64,000 bases of DNA, taken from Yoonia vestfoldensis SKA53. GTDB lineage: Bacteria > Pseudomonadota > Alphaproteobacteria > Rhodobacterales > Rhodobacteraceae. Position numbers and translations under genes: made by a program. Shown here piece by piece: positions 28,736 through 37,381 of the stretch. The notes beneath the pieces were generated by a model, which saw only the letters and a program-made list of their open reading frames with translations, searched no databases and was not told the origin of the DNA. Positions within the stretch are counted from its first letter, which is position 1; each line of letters starts with the position of its first letter. The stretch is from the NCBI RefSeq assembly GCF_000152785.1, contig NZ_CH672414.1, positions 2,524,443-2,588,442 of the forward strand, given 5' to 3'.

Positions 28736-29416
28736 ATGAAGGTTCTTTTGGTTGAAGATAATCACGATATTGGCGAGGCTGTCGAACGACGGCTGCGCAT
28801 GGCGGGCCATGTCGTGACATGGAACCGGACTGGCGATGATGTCGTCGCCATGCTGGACCATGACCCTGTTGATGCGGTTATTCTGGACCTGATGCTGCCT
28901 GCGGCGGATGGCATTGCGATCCTGCGCCAGATCAGACGCCAGCAGCGCGATCTGCCCGTGCTGGTCATTACCGCAAGGGCCGAGATCGACGACAAGGTCA
29001 GCCTGCTGGACCTTGGCGCAGATGATTATCTGGTCAAACCCTTTGATATGCGCGAGATGGAGGCGCGGTTGCGCGCGCTGGTGCGCCGCCCCGTCGGGCA
29101 GTTCACATCGGTTTTGCAGCTGGGCGATCTGGAGCTGGATCCGGCCAGCCGGATCGTCAGGCAGGCCGGACAGCTGATTGATCTGGGACGCCGGGAATTC
29201 GGCCTGCTCGAAGCGTTGATGACACAGGCGGGCCGCGTCGTGACCCGCGAAAGGCTGATGTCGCGCCTGTCGCATCTGGATGATGGCGGATCGGAAAATG
29301 CGCTGGAATTGCTGGTGTCGCGCCTGCGCCGCAAGATCGCGGCCAGCAATGTCGAAGTCGTCACCATGCGCGGTGTCGGCTATATGGCGCGGGTGGTGGC
29401 GGATGCGCAGACCTAG
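28736..29416 (+). CDS. tctD: TctD-like response regulator
   Basis: This 226-residue OmpR/PhoB-type regulator has the phosphoacceptor D51 (VILDLMLP), acidic residues E7/D8, T79 and K101 in the receiver domain (about 1-118). The C-terminal winged helix (about 128-222) has REFGLLEALMTQAGRVVTRERL and LVSRLRRKI. It is the partner of the downstream kinase. The ATG at 28736 is used because an upstream start at 28694 adds 14 residues unlike receiver domains. It probably activates tctCBA in response to a tricarboxylate or related acid. The gene overlaps the kinase by 14 bases. Confidence 0.92.
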   Translation: MKVLLVEDNHDIGEAVERRLRMAGHVVTWNRTGDDVVAMLDHDPVDAVILDLMLPAADGIAILRQIRRQQRDLPVLVITARAEIDDKVSLLDLGADDYLVKPFDMREMEARLRALVRRPVGQFTSVLQLGDLELDPASRIVRQAGQLIDLGRREFGLLEALMTQAGRVVTRERLMSRLSHLDDGGSENALELLVSRLRRKIAASNVEVVTMRGVGYMARVVADAQT

Positions 29417-31883
29417 CCCGCCATCCCTGCGCCGCCGTATCCTGATATTGGCGGCGTCGATGCTGCTGGGGGCGGCTGGGCTGCTGATGACCTTCATCTC
29501 GGACTACGCCAATCGCGCTGCTGATCAGGCGCTTGATCGCCTGTTGTCGGCCGCTGCGCTGTCGATTGCCGGTGCCGTTCTGGTCGAGGATGGGGCCGTG
29601 GTGGTTGAAATGCCCTTTGCCGCCTTTGCGATGGTGTCGGGCGAGGAACGGGTTTTTTATACCGTGCTAGGCCCGCAAGGCGAACATGTCACGGGTTATC
29701 GGGACCTTGCGCCCGATACGCCCTTGGCCACGACGGTTGATCCGGTGTTTTCCGATATCCGCCACAATGGCGAACCTGTCCGCATGGTCCGGCTGGGGCG
29801 GCTGATTTCAACCGCGCAAGGCACCGGCTGGGTCACGATCAGGGTGGCTGAAACCCGTGGCGCGCGTGCCGCATTGGCCGCCGAGATTGTGGGGGCGGCA
29901 CTGGTGCCGGTCGGGGTGCTGACGGTGCTGGCGCTGGCGCTGGTCTGGATCGTGATCGGGCGCGCCTTTGCGCCGCTTGCGGTGATCGACCGCGCCTTGC
30001 GGCAGCGGCAGCCCGACGATCTGTCGTCGCTGGACGTGCCGGTGCCGGTCGAGGTGCAGCGCCTTGTCGGGGGGTTGAACAATTTCATGGGCCGGTTGGA
30101 ACAATCCACCGCGCGGATGGGCGGTTTGGTGGCCGAAGCCGCGCATCAGGTGCGCAACCCGTTGGCGTCATTGCGGGCGCAATCAGAAATGGCGCTGGAT
30201 GAACCCGACGCCGCACAATTGCGGGCGCGTGTCGGGCGCATCCACACCTCTGCGGTCGAGGCAAGCCATCTGGTGACCCAGCTTTTGATGGATGCCACCA
30301 TTTCCCACCGGATGGAAACCGAACAAAGGCGCCCAATCTCGATCACTGCCCTTGTGCAAGAGGTGGTGGACAGGCTGGACCCTGACCTGCGTCCGCGTGT
30401 CGGCACCGATATCGGCGCTGGCACCGATACGATCGTCGTAAATGGCGACCGTGTTGGTTTGCGCGAAATGCTGCGCAACCTGATCGACAATGCGCTGGCC
30501 TATTCATCGGGCGATATCCAGATCGCGGTGGCAACACAGACCGGTGGCATGGTGCGGCTGGTGGTGCGGGACAGGGGGCCGGGGATCACGGATGCCGACA
30601 AAGCCCGTGTGCTGCAACGTTTCGTGCGCGGCGAAGGGGCCAGCGGCACTGTCGGGTCCGGTCTGGGCCTTGCCATCGCGCAAGGCGTGGTGGCGGGACA
30701 TGGTGGCACGCTGACCCTGTCGGACCGCGCCGGTGGCGGGCTGGAGGTCATCGTCGCCCTGCCGGTCGAAGACGCGGTGCAAATCGCCCTCCCCCGCGCA
30801 AGGCGTTTGGGCGCTGTGGGGGCCGTGCTGCTGGCTTTTGCCCTGTCCACGCTGGGCGCGCCCCGTCCTGCATCGGCCGATGCGATCCTTTTCCCCGCAC
30901 CCGCCGCCGAAACGCAGCGCATGGCCATTGCAGGTACAACCGATACCGCGTTGTTCGCACCTTATATTGCGGCGTTTCAGGCCGAAAATCCGGGTGTCGC
31001 CGTGACCTATCTGGAACGGGACAGTCTGGCGCTTTACGATGGGTTCCTGGCAGGCACGCTGGACCCCGCGCCTGATGTGCTGATCTCGTCGGCGTCTGAT
31101 CTGCAGATGAAGCTGGCCAATGACGGCCATGCGCTGGCCTATCAATCCGCCTGGCTGGAGGCGCTGCCCGCTTGGGCGCAATGGCGGGCCGAGGTGATCG
31201 GCTTTACCTATGAACCCGCCGTCATCATCTATAACCCCCGCCTGATGCCGCCCGGCACGCAGCCGCGTACGCATCTGGATCTGGCGGTGCTGCTGGAAGA
31301 ACAGCCCACCCGTTTTGCGGGGCGTGTCGCCACCTATGACATCGAACGCAGCGGGGTCGGGTATCTGCTTGCCTCGCAGGACCAGCAGATTTCATCGCAA
31401 TTCTGGCGGCTGGCGGCAGCGTTCGGGCGGGTCCGCGCAAGGTTGAGCGATTCGAGCCCCGCAATTCTGGACAGCGTCGCCAGTGGCGAGCTGATCTTGG
31501 GGTATAATGTCTTGGGGTCCTATGCCTTTGCGCGGCAGGCGGCGGGCGCGCGCATCGGGATCATCGTGCCGGATGATTACGTTCTGGTGCTGACGCGCAG
31601 CATGGTTATTCCGCGCACGGCACCAAACCCCGATCTGGCGCGCGCGTTTGTGGATTTCGCGCTGTCGCCGGCCGGTCAGCGCGTGGGCGCGGGGCCATCG
31701 GCGCTGGGCGCGATCATACCGGACAGCACGGGCACATGGACGCCGGAACGTATCTCGATGATGGGGACGGGTGTGATCCAGCCTATCGCGCTGGCACCGG
31801 TGCTGCTGGTGGCGCTTGATCCGCAGCGGCGCAGCCGGTTCCTGACCACATGGCAGGAAATCGTGGCACCGGGCCGGCCGTAA
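29403..31883 (+). CDS. Sensor histidine kinase fused to a periplasmic solute-binding domain
   Basis: This is a single 826-residue frame. Residues 1-455 form a TctE-like kinase: TM1 about 12-32, a periplasmic sensor about 33-163, TM2 about 164-186, HAMP, the H-box AAHQVRNPLASL with H248, the N-box LRNLIDNAL, G1 DRGPGI (390-395) and G2 GSGLGLAI (418-425). Residues about 464-494 then read like a signal peptide (RARRLGAVGAVLLAFALSTL followed by ...PASADA), and residues about 495-826 are an extracellular solute-binding domain of the Fe3+/family 1 type (IAGTTDTALFAPYIAAFQAE, PDVLISSASDLQMKLA, AFVDFALSPAGQRV). The predicted order would put the binding domain in the periplasm beside the sensor. I recall these as separate genes in related loci, so the fusion is unusual. 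Confidence 0.88.
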   Translation: MRRPSPPSLRRRILILAASMLLGAAGLLMTFISDYANRAADQALDRLLSAAALSIAGAVLVEDGAVVVEMPFAAFAMVSGEERVFYTVLGPQGEHVTGYRDLAPDTPLATTVDPVFSDIRHNGEPVRMVRLGRLISTAQGTGWVTIRVAETRGARAALAAEIVGAALVPVGVLTVLALALVWIVIGRAFAPLAVIDRALRQRQPDDLSSLDVPVPVEVQRLVGGLNNFMGRLEQSTARMGGLVAEAAHQVRNPLASLRAQSEMALDEPDAAQLRARVGRIHTSAVEASHLVTQLLMDATISHRMETEQRRPISITALVQEVVDRLDPDLRPRVGTDIGAGTDTIVVNGDRVGLREMLRNLIDNALAYSSGDIQIAVATQTGGMVRLVVRDRGPGITDADKARVLQRFVRGEGASGTVGSGLGLAIAQGVVAGHGGTLTLSDRAGGGLEVIVALPVEDAVQIALPRARRLGAVGAVLLAFALSTLGAPRPASADAILFPAPAAETQRMAIAGTTDTALFAPYIAAFQAENPGVAVTYLERDSLALYDGFLAGTLDPAPDVLISSASDLQMKLANDGHALAYQSAWLEALPAWAQWRAEVIGFTYEPAVIIYNPRLMPPGTQPRTHLDLAVLLEEQPTRFAGRVATYDIERSGVGYLLASQDQQISSQFWRLAAAFGRVRARLSDSSPAILDSVASGELILGYNVLGSYAFARQAAGARIGIIVPDDYVLVLTRSMVIPRTAPNPDLARAFVDFALSPAGQRVGAGPSALGAIIPDSTGTWTPERISMMGTGVIQPIALAPVLLVALDPQRRSRFLTTWQEIVAPGRP

Positions 31884-31891
31884 CGGGCTGA

Positions 31892-31910
31892 TGACAGGAC
31901 GGTGACAGGA
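31892..31910 (+). promoter_or_regulatory. Direct repeat, candidate TctD site upstream of tctC
   Basis: TGACAGGA occurs at 31892-31899 and again at 31903-31910, exactly 11 bases apart, which is one helical turn. OmpR-family regulators such as TctD bind tandem direct repeats with this phasing. The pair sits about 160 bases before the tctC start, just after the kinase stop. No clear -35/-10 pair was identified in 31911-32068. Confidence 0.45.
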
Positions 31911-32068
31911 ACCGCTGCTAGGCTTTGCCGCAGTCGGGCATGGGAGGTGCCGGAACTGGGGGGAAACCGCGACAGCACGCCTGTAGGCTATGGTTGCGCA
32001 CCTGTTCCAAACATCTTCACGCTCCGCTCCGCGCTTGCGCGGTCATTTATATCCTTTGGGAGGAACAT

Positions 32069-33022
32069 ATGAAGAATTTTGGTATCGCGGCGTTTGTGGC
32101 CGCATCGGTCATGGCATCTGCCGCCGTGGCACAGGTATCCGAACTGCGCATCATGGCGCCTGCAGGCCCCGGTGGCGGCTGGGACCAGACCGCACGCACG
32201 ATCCAGTCGACGCTGCAAAGCGAAGGGCTTGTGCCGAACATCCAGGTTGAAAACGTGGCTGGCGCCGGTGGCACCATCGGGTTGCAGCAATTCGTCAACC
32301 GGTCGACAGGTGATGCCGCTGCGACGATCGTCGGTGGCTATGTGATGGTCGGCGCGATCATCGCCAACGAAAGCAATGTGACGCTGAGCGATATCACCCC
32401 GCTGGCGCGCCTGACGGGCGAATATGTCGTCGTCGTGGCCAATGCCGACAGCCCGATCAACACTGCCGAAGACCTTGCCAACGCGCTGCGCAACGATATC
32501 GGTGGCGTGACCTGGGCCGGCGGGTCTGCCGGTGGCGTCGATCACATCGCGGCAGGCAAGTTCGCCCAAGTGGCGGGCGTGGCACCAGAGCAGATCAACT
32601 ACATCCCCTATTCGGGCGGTGGCGAAGCACTGGCCGCGATCCTCGGTGGTCAGGTCAGCGTTGGTGTGTCTGGGTTCAGCGAATTTTCCAGCCAGATCGA
32701 GGCCGGAGCGCTGAAGGTTATCGGGATCACCGCGCCAGAGCGTCAGGCCTATCTGGATGCGCCGACCTTTGTCGAACAGGGTTTTGACGTCGATGTGCAG
32801 AACTGGCGCATGATCGCCGCCGCCCCCGGCATCAGCGACGCAGAACGCGCAGCCTTGCTGGATGTGATCGGCACGATGGCCGCATCGGACAAGTGGAACG
32901 CCGAACTGGAAACCAAGGGCTGGGTGAACACCTATCTCGCTGGTGACGATTTCGCGGCTTATCTGGCCGAACAGATCACCGCGACGACCGCGATCCTCGC
33001 CGATCTTGGAATCACCGAGTAA
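32069..33022 (+). CDS. tctC: Tripartite tricarboxylate transporter binding protein TctC
   Basis: This is a 317-residue secreted binding protein with a signal peptide ending AVAQ at about residue 21. Conserved TctC segments are IMAPAGPGGGWDQTAR, VENVAGAGGTIGLQQFV and YIPYSGGGEALAAILGG. It binds the carboxylate and passes it to the TctAB membrane complex; members of the family bind citrate and many other carboxylates, so the ligand is open. The ATG at 32069 has a very strong GGGAGGA upstream; longer frames start without a signal peptide. The stop overlaps the tctB start (TAATG). Confidence 0.95.
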   Translation: MKNFGIAAFVAASVMASAAVAQVSELRIMAPAGPGGGWDQTARTIQSTLQSEGLVPNIQVENVAGAGGTIGLQQFVNRSTGDAAATIVGGYVMVGAIIANESNVTLSDITPLARLTGEYVVVVANADSPINTAEDLANALRNDIGGVTWAGGSAGGVDHIAAGKFAQVAGVAPEQINYIPYSGGGEALAAILGGQVSVGVSGFSEFSSQIEAGALKVIGITAPERQAYLDAPTFVEQGFDVDVQNWRMIAAAPGISDAERAALLDVIGTMAASDKWNAELETKGWVNTYLAGDDFAAYLAEQITATTAILADLGITE

Positions 33023-33573
33023 TGTCGGGCGATCCGAAAAACCAAGCAGCCGAAGAGGACCTTCGGCTGCCTTTCGACGATGAGACCGGTCACGGCACAG
33101 GCAAACGCGATCTGGCGGGGTTGCTGATCGCGGTGGCCTTGTTCGGGCTGGCGATGGTCATCGTCAATGATGCGTCAGGCTATCCGATCCGCCGGTCCTA
33201 TGCCAAGTTTGGACCAGAGATCGTGCCCTATCTGATCGCTGGTGGCATTTCTGTCATGGCCGTGATCACCGCCATCATGGCATGGCGCGGTGCGTTCGAG
33301 GCGCGTGATCCGCTGAACATCGGTGCTTTGTCATGGCTGGTCGGTGGCATCGTCCTCGAGATTTTCATGCTTTACGGCGGCACTGGATTCATCGCGGGGT
33401 CCGCCGTGCTGTTTGCCTTTGCTGCGCGTGCCTTTGGGCAAAAGACGCTGCCGCTCAATCTTGGGATCGGTCTTTTGTTGTCAACGCTGCTGTATCTGCT
33501 GTTCCGCTACGGGCTAGGGCTGTCGCTGCCTGCCGGTCCGGTCGAGCGGGCCATCGATCTTTTGCTGAGGTAA
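33022..33573 (+). CDS. tctB: Tripartite tricarboxylate transporter small subunit TctB
   Basis: This 183-residue membrane protein has a charged cytoplasmic N-terminus (about 1-30) and four hydrophobic segments (about 31-48, 67-88, 101-120 and 141-160). This is the TctB/DUF1468 pattern of the small subunit. It acts with TctA as the sodium-coupled membrane channel. The gene starts on the last base of tctC and ends 4 bases before tctA, so expression is tightly coupled. Sequence conservation in this family is low, so the call rests largely on position and topology. Confidence 0.9.
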   Translation: MSGDPKNQAAEEDLRLPFDDETGHGTGKRDLAGLLIAVALFGLAMVIVNDASGYPIRRSYAKFGPEIVPYLIAGGISVMAVITAIMAWRGAFEARDPLNIGALSWLVGGIVLEIFMLYGGTGFIAGSAVLFAFAARAFGQKTLPLNLGIGLLLSTLLYLLFRYGLGLSLPAGPVERAIDLLLR

Positions 33574-33577
33574 GCAC

Positions 33578-35098
33578 ATGGATACCTTCATTCTGCTGTT
33601 CGAGGGTCTGGCGACCGCGACGCAACCGTCGAACCTGATGTTCGCGTTGCTGGGCGTGATGCTGGGGACCGCCGTGGGCGTCATGCCCGGCATCGGGCCT
33701 GCGCTGACCGTTGCCTTGTTGCTGCCGGTCAGCCTGTCGTTCGGTGCGACCGGGTCGATGATCATGTTCGCGGGCATCTATTACGGGGGCATGTATGGGG
33801 GGGCGATATCGTCGATCCTGCTGAACACCCCGGGGGAAACCGCGTCGATTATGACCGCCCTCGAAGGCAACCGCATGGCCAAACGCGGTAAGGGCGGCAA
33901 GGCCTTGGGCGCTGCGGCCTTCGGGTCGTTCTTTGGCGGCATGTTCGCAACCTTGGGTCTGGCGGTTGTCGCGCCTTTCATGGTCATGGTCGCGCTGTCG
34001 TTTGGCACGGCGGAATATTTCGCGCTGATGGTCTTGTCCTTCATGACCGTTTCTGCGGCCTTTGGCGGGTCGATGTCGCGCGGGCTGACGGCGCTGTTCA
34101 TCGGTCTGACCATCGGCATTGTCGGCACCGATAAATTGACAGGGCAGGTGCGCCTTGCCTTTGGCATACCGGAGATGAGCGATAACATTTCCATCGCCAT
34201 CGTGGCTGTCGGGCTTTTTGCCATTGGCGAGACGATGTATCTGGCGTCGCAATATGTGAATCACAAGGAAAAGGCGCAGGCCGTGTCTGGGTCTGTCTGG
34301 CTGAACTGGGGCGATTTCAAGCGCTGCATCCGGCCCTATATCCGCGGCACCGGTCTGGGGTTCCTGTTCGGGCCATTGCCGACTGGCGGCGCCGAAATCC
34401 CGACCTTTCTATCTTATACCACCGAAAAACGTCTGGCGACCGGCGAAGCGCGCCGCGAATTTGACGAAGGTTTGGGTGCTATCGAAGGTGTGGCCGGACC
34501 AGAGGCCGCCAACAACGCTTCTGCCGCAGGGACGTTGATCCCGCTTTTGACGCTGGGTCTGCCCACCTCGGCGACGGCGGCGATGATGCTGGCAGGGTTC
34601 CAGCAATACGGGCTGCAACCCGGTCCGCTTTTGTTTACCAACAACGCGGATCTGGTCTGGGGGCTGGTGGCCAGCTTGTTCATCGCCAACCTGATGCTGG
34701 TCGTGCTGAACGTGCCGTTCATCGGCATCTGGGTGAAGCTTTTGACGATCCCGCGGCCATGGCTTTATGCGGGTATCTTGTGTTTCGCCACGCTGGGCAT
34801 CGTCGGCGCGCAAGGCTCGCCTTTTGCCTTGATCCTGCTGCTTGGCTTTGGTCTGATCGGTTTCGTGATGCGGCGGTTCGGCTATCCTTTGGCCCCCGCG
34901 CTGGTGGGTGCGATCCTTGGGCCTTTGGCCGAAGAACAATTGCGCCGGGGGCTGATGATCAATCAAGGTGACTGGATGTTCCTGATCGAATCGCGGATCG
35001 CGCTGGCGATCTATGCGATTGCCCTGTTGTCGGTGTTCGGCCCCCGCCTGTGGGCGCTGGTGCGCAAAGCCAGCCGCAAGACCACCGCGGCCGCATGA
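33578..35098 (+). CDS. tctA: Tripartite tricarboxylate transporter large subunit TctA
   Basis: This 506-residue membrane protein has about 11-12 transmembrane segments. The conserved motifs are [21 protein letters not shown] and [20 protein letters not shown] in the first half, and [32 protein letters not shown] in the second. This is the main transport subunit, probably driven by the sodium or proton gradient. It ends the tctCBA operon; a strong hairpin follows at 35114-35146. Confidence 0.96.
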   Translation: MDTFILLFEGLATATQPSNLMFALLGVMLGTAVGVMPGIGPALTVALLLPVSLSFGATGSMIMFAGIYYGGMYGGAISSILLNTPGETASIMTALEGNRMAKRGKGGKALGAAAFGSFFGGMFATLGLAVVAPFMVMVALSFGTAEYFALMVLSFMTVSAAFGGSMSRGLTALFIGLTIGIVGTDKLTGQVRLAFGIPEMSDNISIAIVAVGLFAIGETMYLASQYVNHKEKAQAVSGSVWLNWGDFKRCIRPYIRGTGLGFLFGPLPTGGAEIPTFLSYTTEKRLATGEARREFDEGLGAIEGVAGPEAANNASAAGTLIPLLTLGLPTSATAAMMLAGFQQYGLQPGPLLFTNNADLVWGLVASLFIANLMLVVLNVPFIGIWVKLLTIPRPWLYAGILCFATLGIVGAQGSPFALILLLGFGLIGFVMRRFGYPLAPALVGAILGPLAEEQLRRGLMINQGDWMFLIESRIALAIYAIALLSVFGPRLWALVRKASRKTTAAA

Positions 35099-35113
35099 CC
35101 AGCTAAAGTCACC

Positions 35114-35156
35114 GCGCGATGCAGCGTCATGGATGCTGCGTCGCGCCTGCCGTTTT
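35114..35156 (+). terminator. Terminator after tctCBA
   Basis: GCGCGATGCAGC (35114-35125) pairs with GCTGCGTCGCGC (35135-35146) over 12 positions with one G-U pair and a 9-base loop, followed by CTGCCGTTTT. The T-run is offset by a few bases, so it is imperfect but well placed. Confidence 0.6.
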
Positions 35157-35217
35157 GGGGGCGATCCTGACCAAAAGTTTCGGCTAGACTGTGCAGGTGC
35201 CAACAAGGAATCGCCCG

Positions 35218-36336
35218 ATGGCCCGTAGCTTTTCTGTCGATGTTCTGCGCGGCTTTGCGCTGCTTGGCATCGGAATTGTGAACCTGCCGTACCTTGCCCA
35301 ACCGCTGGCGGCGCAGCTTGGCTCGCCCGAGGGCGGTTTGGACCTTGCCGCCAAAGGCATTGTCAGCCTGCTGTTCGAGGGCAAGTTCTTTGTGCTGTTC
35401 TCGTTCCTGTTCGGCTGGGGTTTCGGGGTGCAGCTGGCCTCTGCCGCGCGGGCGGGCCTGCCTGCGGGGCCGCCATTTCGCGCGCGGTTGATCGCGCTGG
35501 GCCTGTTTGGTGTCGCCCATGCAATATTGGTCTTTCCGGGTGATATTCTTTTGGCCTATGCGCTTCTGGGTGCGGGTTTGTGGACCCTGCGGGATGCGTC
35601 AGTGCCGCGCCTGCGGCGGATCGCGCTGTCGATGGTGCCGCTGGCGGCGCTTGCTTTTGGCGCACTCGGGTTTCTTGATGCGCTGTCTGGCGACATGGCG
35701 CAGGCTGAGGCTGCTTTGACGGGTGACGGATATCGTGGCAGCTATCTTGATGCGACAGCACAGCGGCTGGCCGACTGGCCTGTCACATTGGGCGTCGTGG
35801 CGCTGTTCAACGGGCCACTGGCCTTTGCGGCATTCTGCCTTGGGCTTGCGGCCTACAAATCAGGTTTTTTCGACGCGGGCAGTCCGGCGTTCTGCGTCCT
35901 TGCCAGACGCCTGCCCTTGCTGTTGGCTGTGGCCCTACCGGTGAACGGGGTCTACGCGGCGGCGATTCTTGGCTTTCTGCCCGATGGTGTGCCGACCTAT
36001 CTGGGGTTTGCCGCGCTGGCGCTTGGCGCGCCGACACTCGCGGCAGTTTATGTGGTCATCGTGGTGCGCCTTGCGCCGCGGCTTGGTTTTCTGGCGCCTG
36101 TCGGGTCCATGCCGTTAACTGGTTATATTGTGCAGGGCCTGCTGGCGGGTGCCATCTTTCATGGTTGGGGGTTGGGGCTGTTCGACACGCTGGGCAATGC
36201 GGCACTGGTGGCAGTGGCTTGCCTGATCTGGCTGGTGGTGACGCTGGCGGCGATGCTCTGGCGGCGACGTTGGGCGCGTGGTCCGTTTGATGCAGCGCTG
36301 CGCGCAGCTGCGACACGGCTGGTCAGGGCCGTGTGA
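35218..36336 (+). CDS. DUF418 (YeiB-like) multi-pass membrane protein
   Basis: This 372-residue membrane protein begins SVDVLRGFALLGIGIVNLPY, the signature of the YeiB/DUF418 family related to membrane acyltransferases. About nine to ten transmembrane segments are visible, and the C-terminal DUF418 part contains GFLAPVGSMPLTGYIVQGL. The biochemical function is unknown; a role in acyl or lipid transfer is a guess from relatives. The ATG at 35218 has AAGGA upstream; an earlier ATG at 35191 does not. It ends 7 bases before the convergent galE. Confidence 0.88.
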   Translation: MARSFSVDVLRGFALLGIGIVNLPYLAQPLAAQLGSPEGGLDLAAKGIVSLLFEGKFFVLFSFLFGWGFGVQLASAARAGLPAGPPFRARLIALGLFGVAHAILVFPGDILLAYALLGAGLWTLRDASVPRLRRIALSMVPLAALAFGALGFLDALSGDMAQAEAALTGDGYRGSYLDATAQRLADWPVTLGVVALFNGPLAFAAFCLGLAAYKSGFFDAGSPAFCVLARRLPLLLAVALPVNGVYAAAILGFLPDGVPTYLGFAALALGAPTLAAVYVVIVVRLAPRLGFLAPVGSMPLTGYIVQGLLAGAIFHGWGLGLFDTLGNAALVAVACLIWLVVTLAAMLWRRRWARGPFDAALRAAATRLVRAV

Positions 36337-36343
36337 CCGGCGA

Positions 36344-37360
36344 TCAGGGCGCGTCATAGCCTTTGGGATTGCCTGATTGCCATGCCCAGGTGCTGGCGGT
36401 CATTGCATCCAGATTATGGGTGGCGCGCCAGCCGAGTTCTGCCTGCGCGCGCGCCGGATTGGCCTGCATCGCCGCGATATCGCCCGCGCGGCGGGGGGCT
36501 TGCACGGTCGGGATTGGCTGGCCGCAGGCGCGTTCAAAGGCGCGGACCATGTCGATGACGCTATAGCTTTGGCCGGTGCCGATGTTGAAAGGCCGCGCGC
36601 CGGGGGTGCGGGCGGCATAGTCGATCGCGGCAACATGCGCGCGGGCCAGATCGACGACATGGATGTAATCGCGCAGGCCGGTGCCGTCGGGCGTGTCGTA
36701 ATCATCGCCAAATACCGTCAGCGCAGGGCGCAGCCCCACGGCCACCTGTGCGATATAGGGCATCAGGTTGTTGGGAATGTCCTTGGGGTCTTCGCCGATG
36801 CGAGCAGAGCCATGCGCCCCCACGGGGTTGAAATACCGCAGCAGCACCGCGCTGCGGGCCGGATCAGCGGCGGCCCAATCACGCAGCACCTGTTCGGCCA
36901 TCAGTTTCGTTCGCCCGTAGACGGATGTCGGCCGTGTCGGATGCGCCTCGTCATAGGGCAGGTAATCGGGTTCGCCGTAAACCGTTGCCGACGACGAAAA
37001 GATGATCCGGCGACACCCCGCGCGGTCCATCGCATGTAGCAGCGCCAAGGTGCCGCCCACGTTGACATCGTAATAAGCCAGCGGTTTCTGCTGGCTTTCG
37101 CCCACAGCCTTCAGCCCCGCAAAATGCACAACGGCCTGTGGCACGAAATCCTGCATCACGCGGTCCAGCGTCGCGGCATCGCGCACATCGCCGCGCACAT
37201 CCATCATCGTGCCGTTGGACAGGCTGCGCACACGGGTCAGCACCTCTGGCGTGGCATTGGTGTAATTGTCCAGCACGCAGACCTCGTGGCCCTGCGCCAT
37301 CAGTTCGATCAGCGTGTGGCTGCCGATATATCCGGCTCCGCCGGTGACAAGGACGCGCAT
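36344..37360 (-). CDS. galE: UDP-glucose 4-epimerase
   Basis: This is a 338-residue short-chain dehydrogenase of the extended type. The NAD site is VTGGAGYIGSHT (residues 5-16), the catalytic serine is in FSSSATVYG, and the YxxxK is in SVYGRTKLMAE. Further family segments are LRYFNPVGAH and FNIGTGQSYSV. It interconverts UDP-glucose and UDP-galactose. It is the last gene of the gmd-fcl-manC-galE run, 21 bases after manC, and would supply UDP-galactose for surface polysaccharide. Confidence 0.95.
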   Translation of the reverse strand: MRVLVTGGAGYIGSHTLIELMAQGHEVCVLDNYTNATPEVLTRVRSLSNGTMMDVRGDVRDAATLDRVMQDFVPQAVVHFAGLKAVGESQQKPLAYYDVNVGGTLALLHAMDRAGCRRIIFSSSATVYGEPDYLPYDEAHPTRPTSVYGRTKLMAEQVLRDWAAADPARSAVLLRYFNPVGAHGSARIGEDPKDIPNNLMPYIAQVAVGLRPALTVFGDDYDTPDGTGLRDYIHVVDLARAHVAAIDYAARTPGARPFNIGTGQSYSVIDMVRAFERACGQPIPTVQAPRRAGDIAAMQANPARAQAELGWRATHNLDAMTASTWAWQSGNPKGYDAP

Positions 37361-37381
37361 GCTTGGTCTTTCGTCGGGCCG

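Noticed and set aside
29280-29402. Upstream extension of the kinase-binding protein fusion
   Set aside because: It is out of frame with and inside tctD; the ATG at 29403 gives a proper signal anchor.
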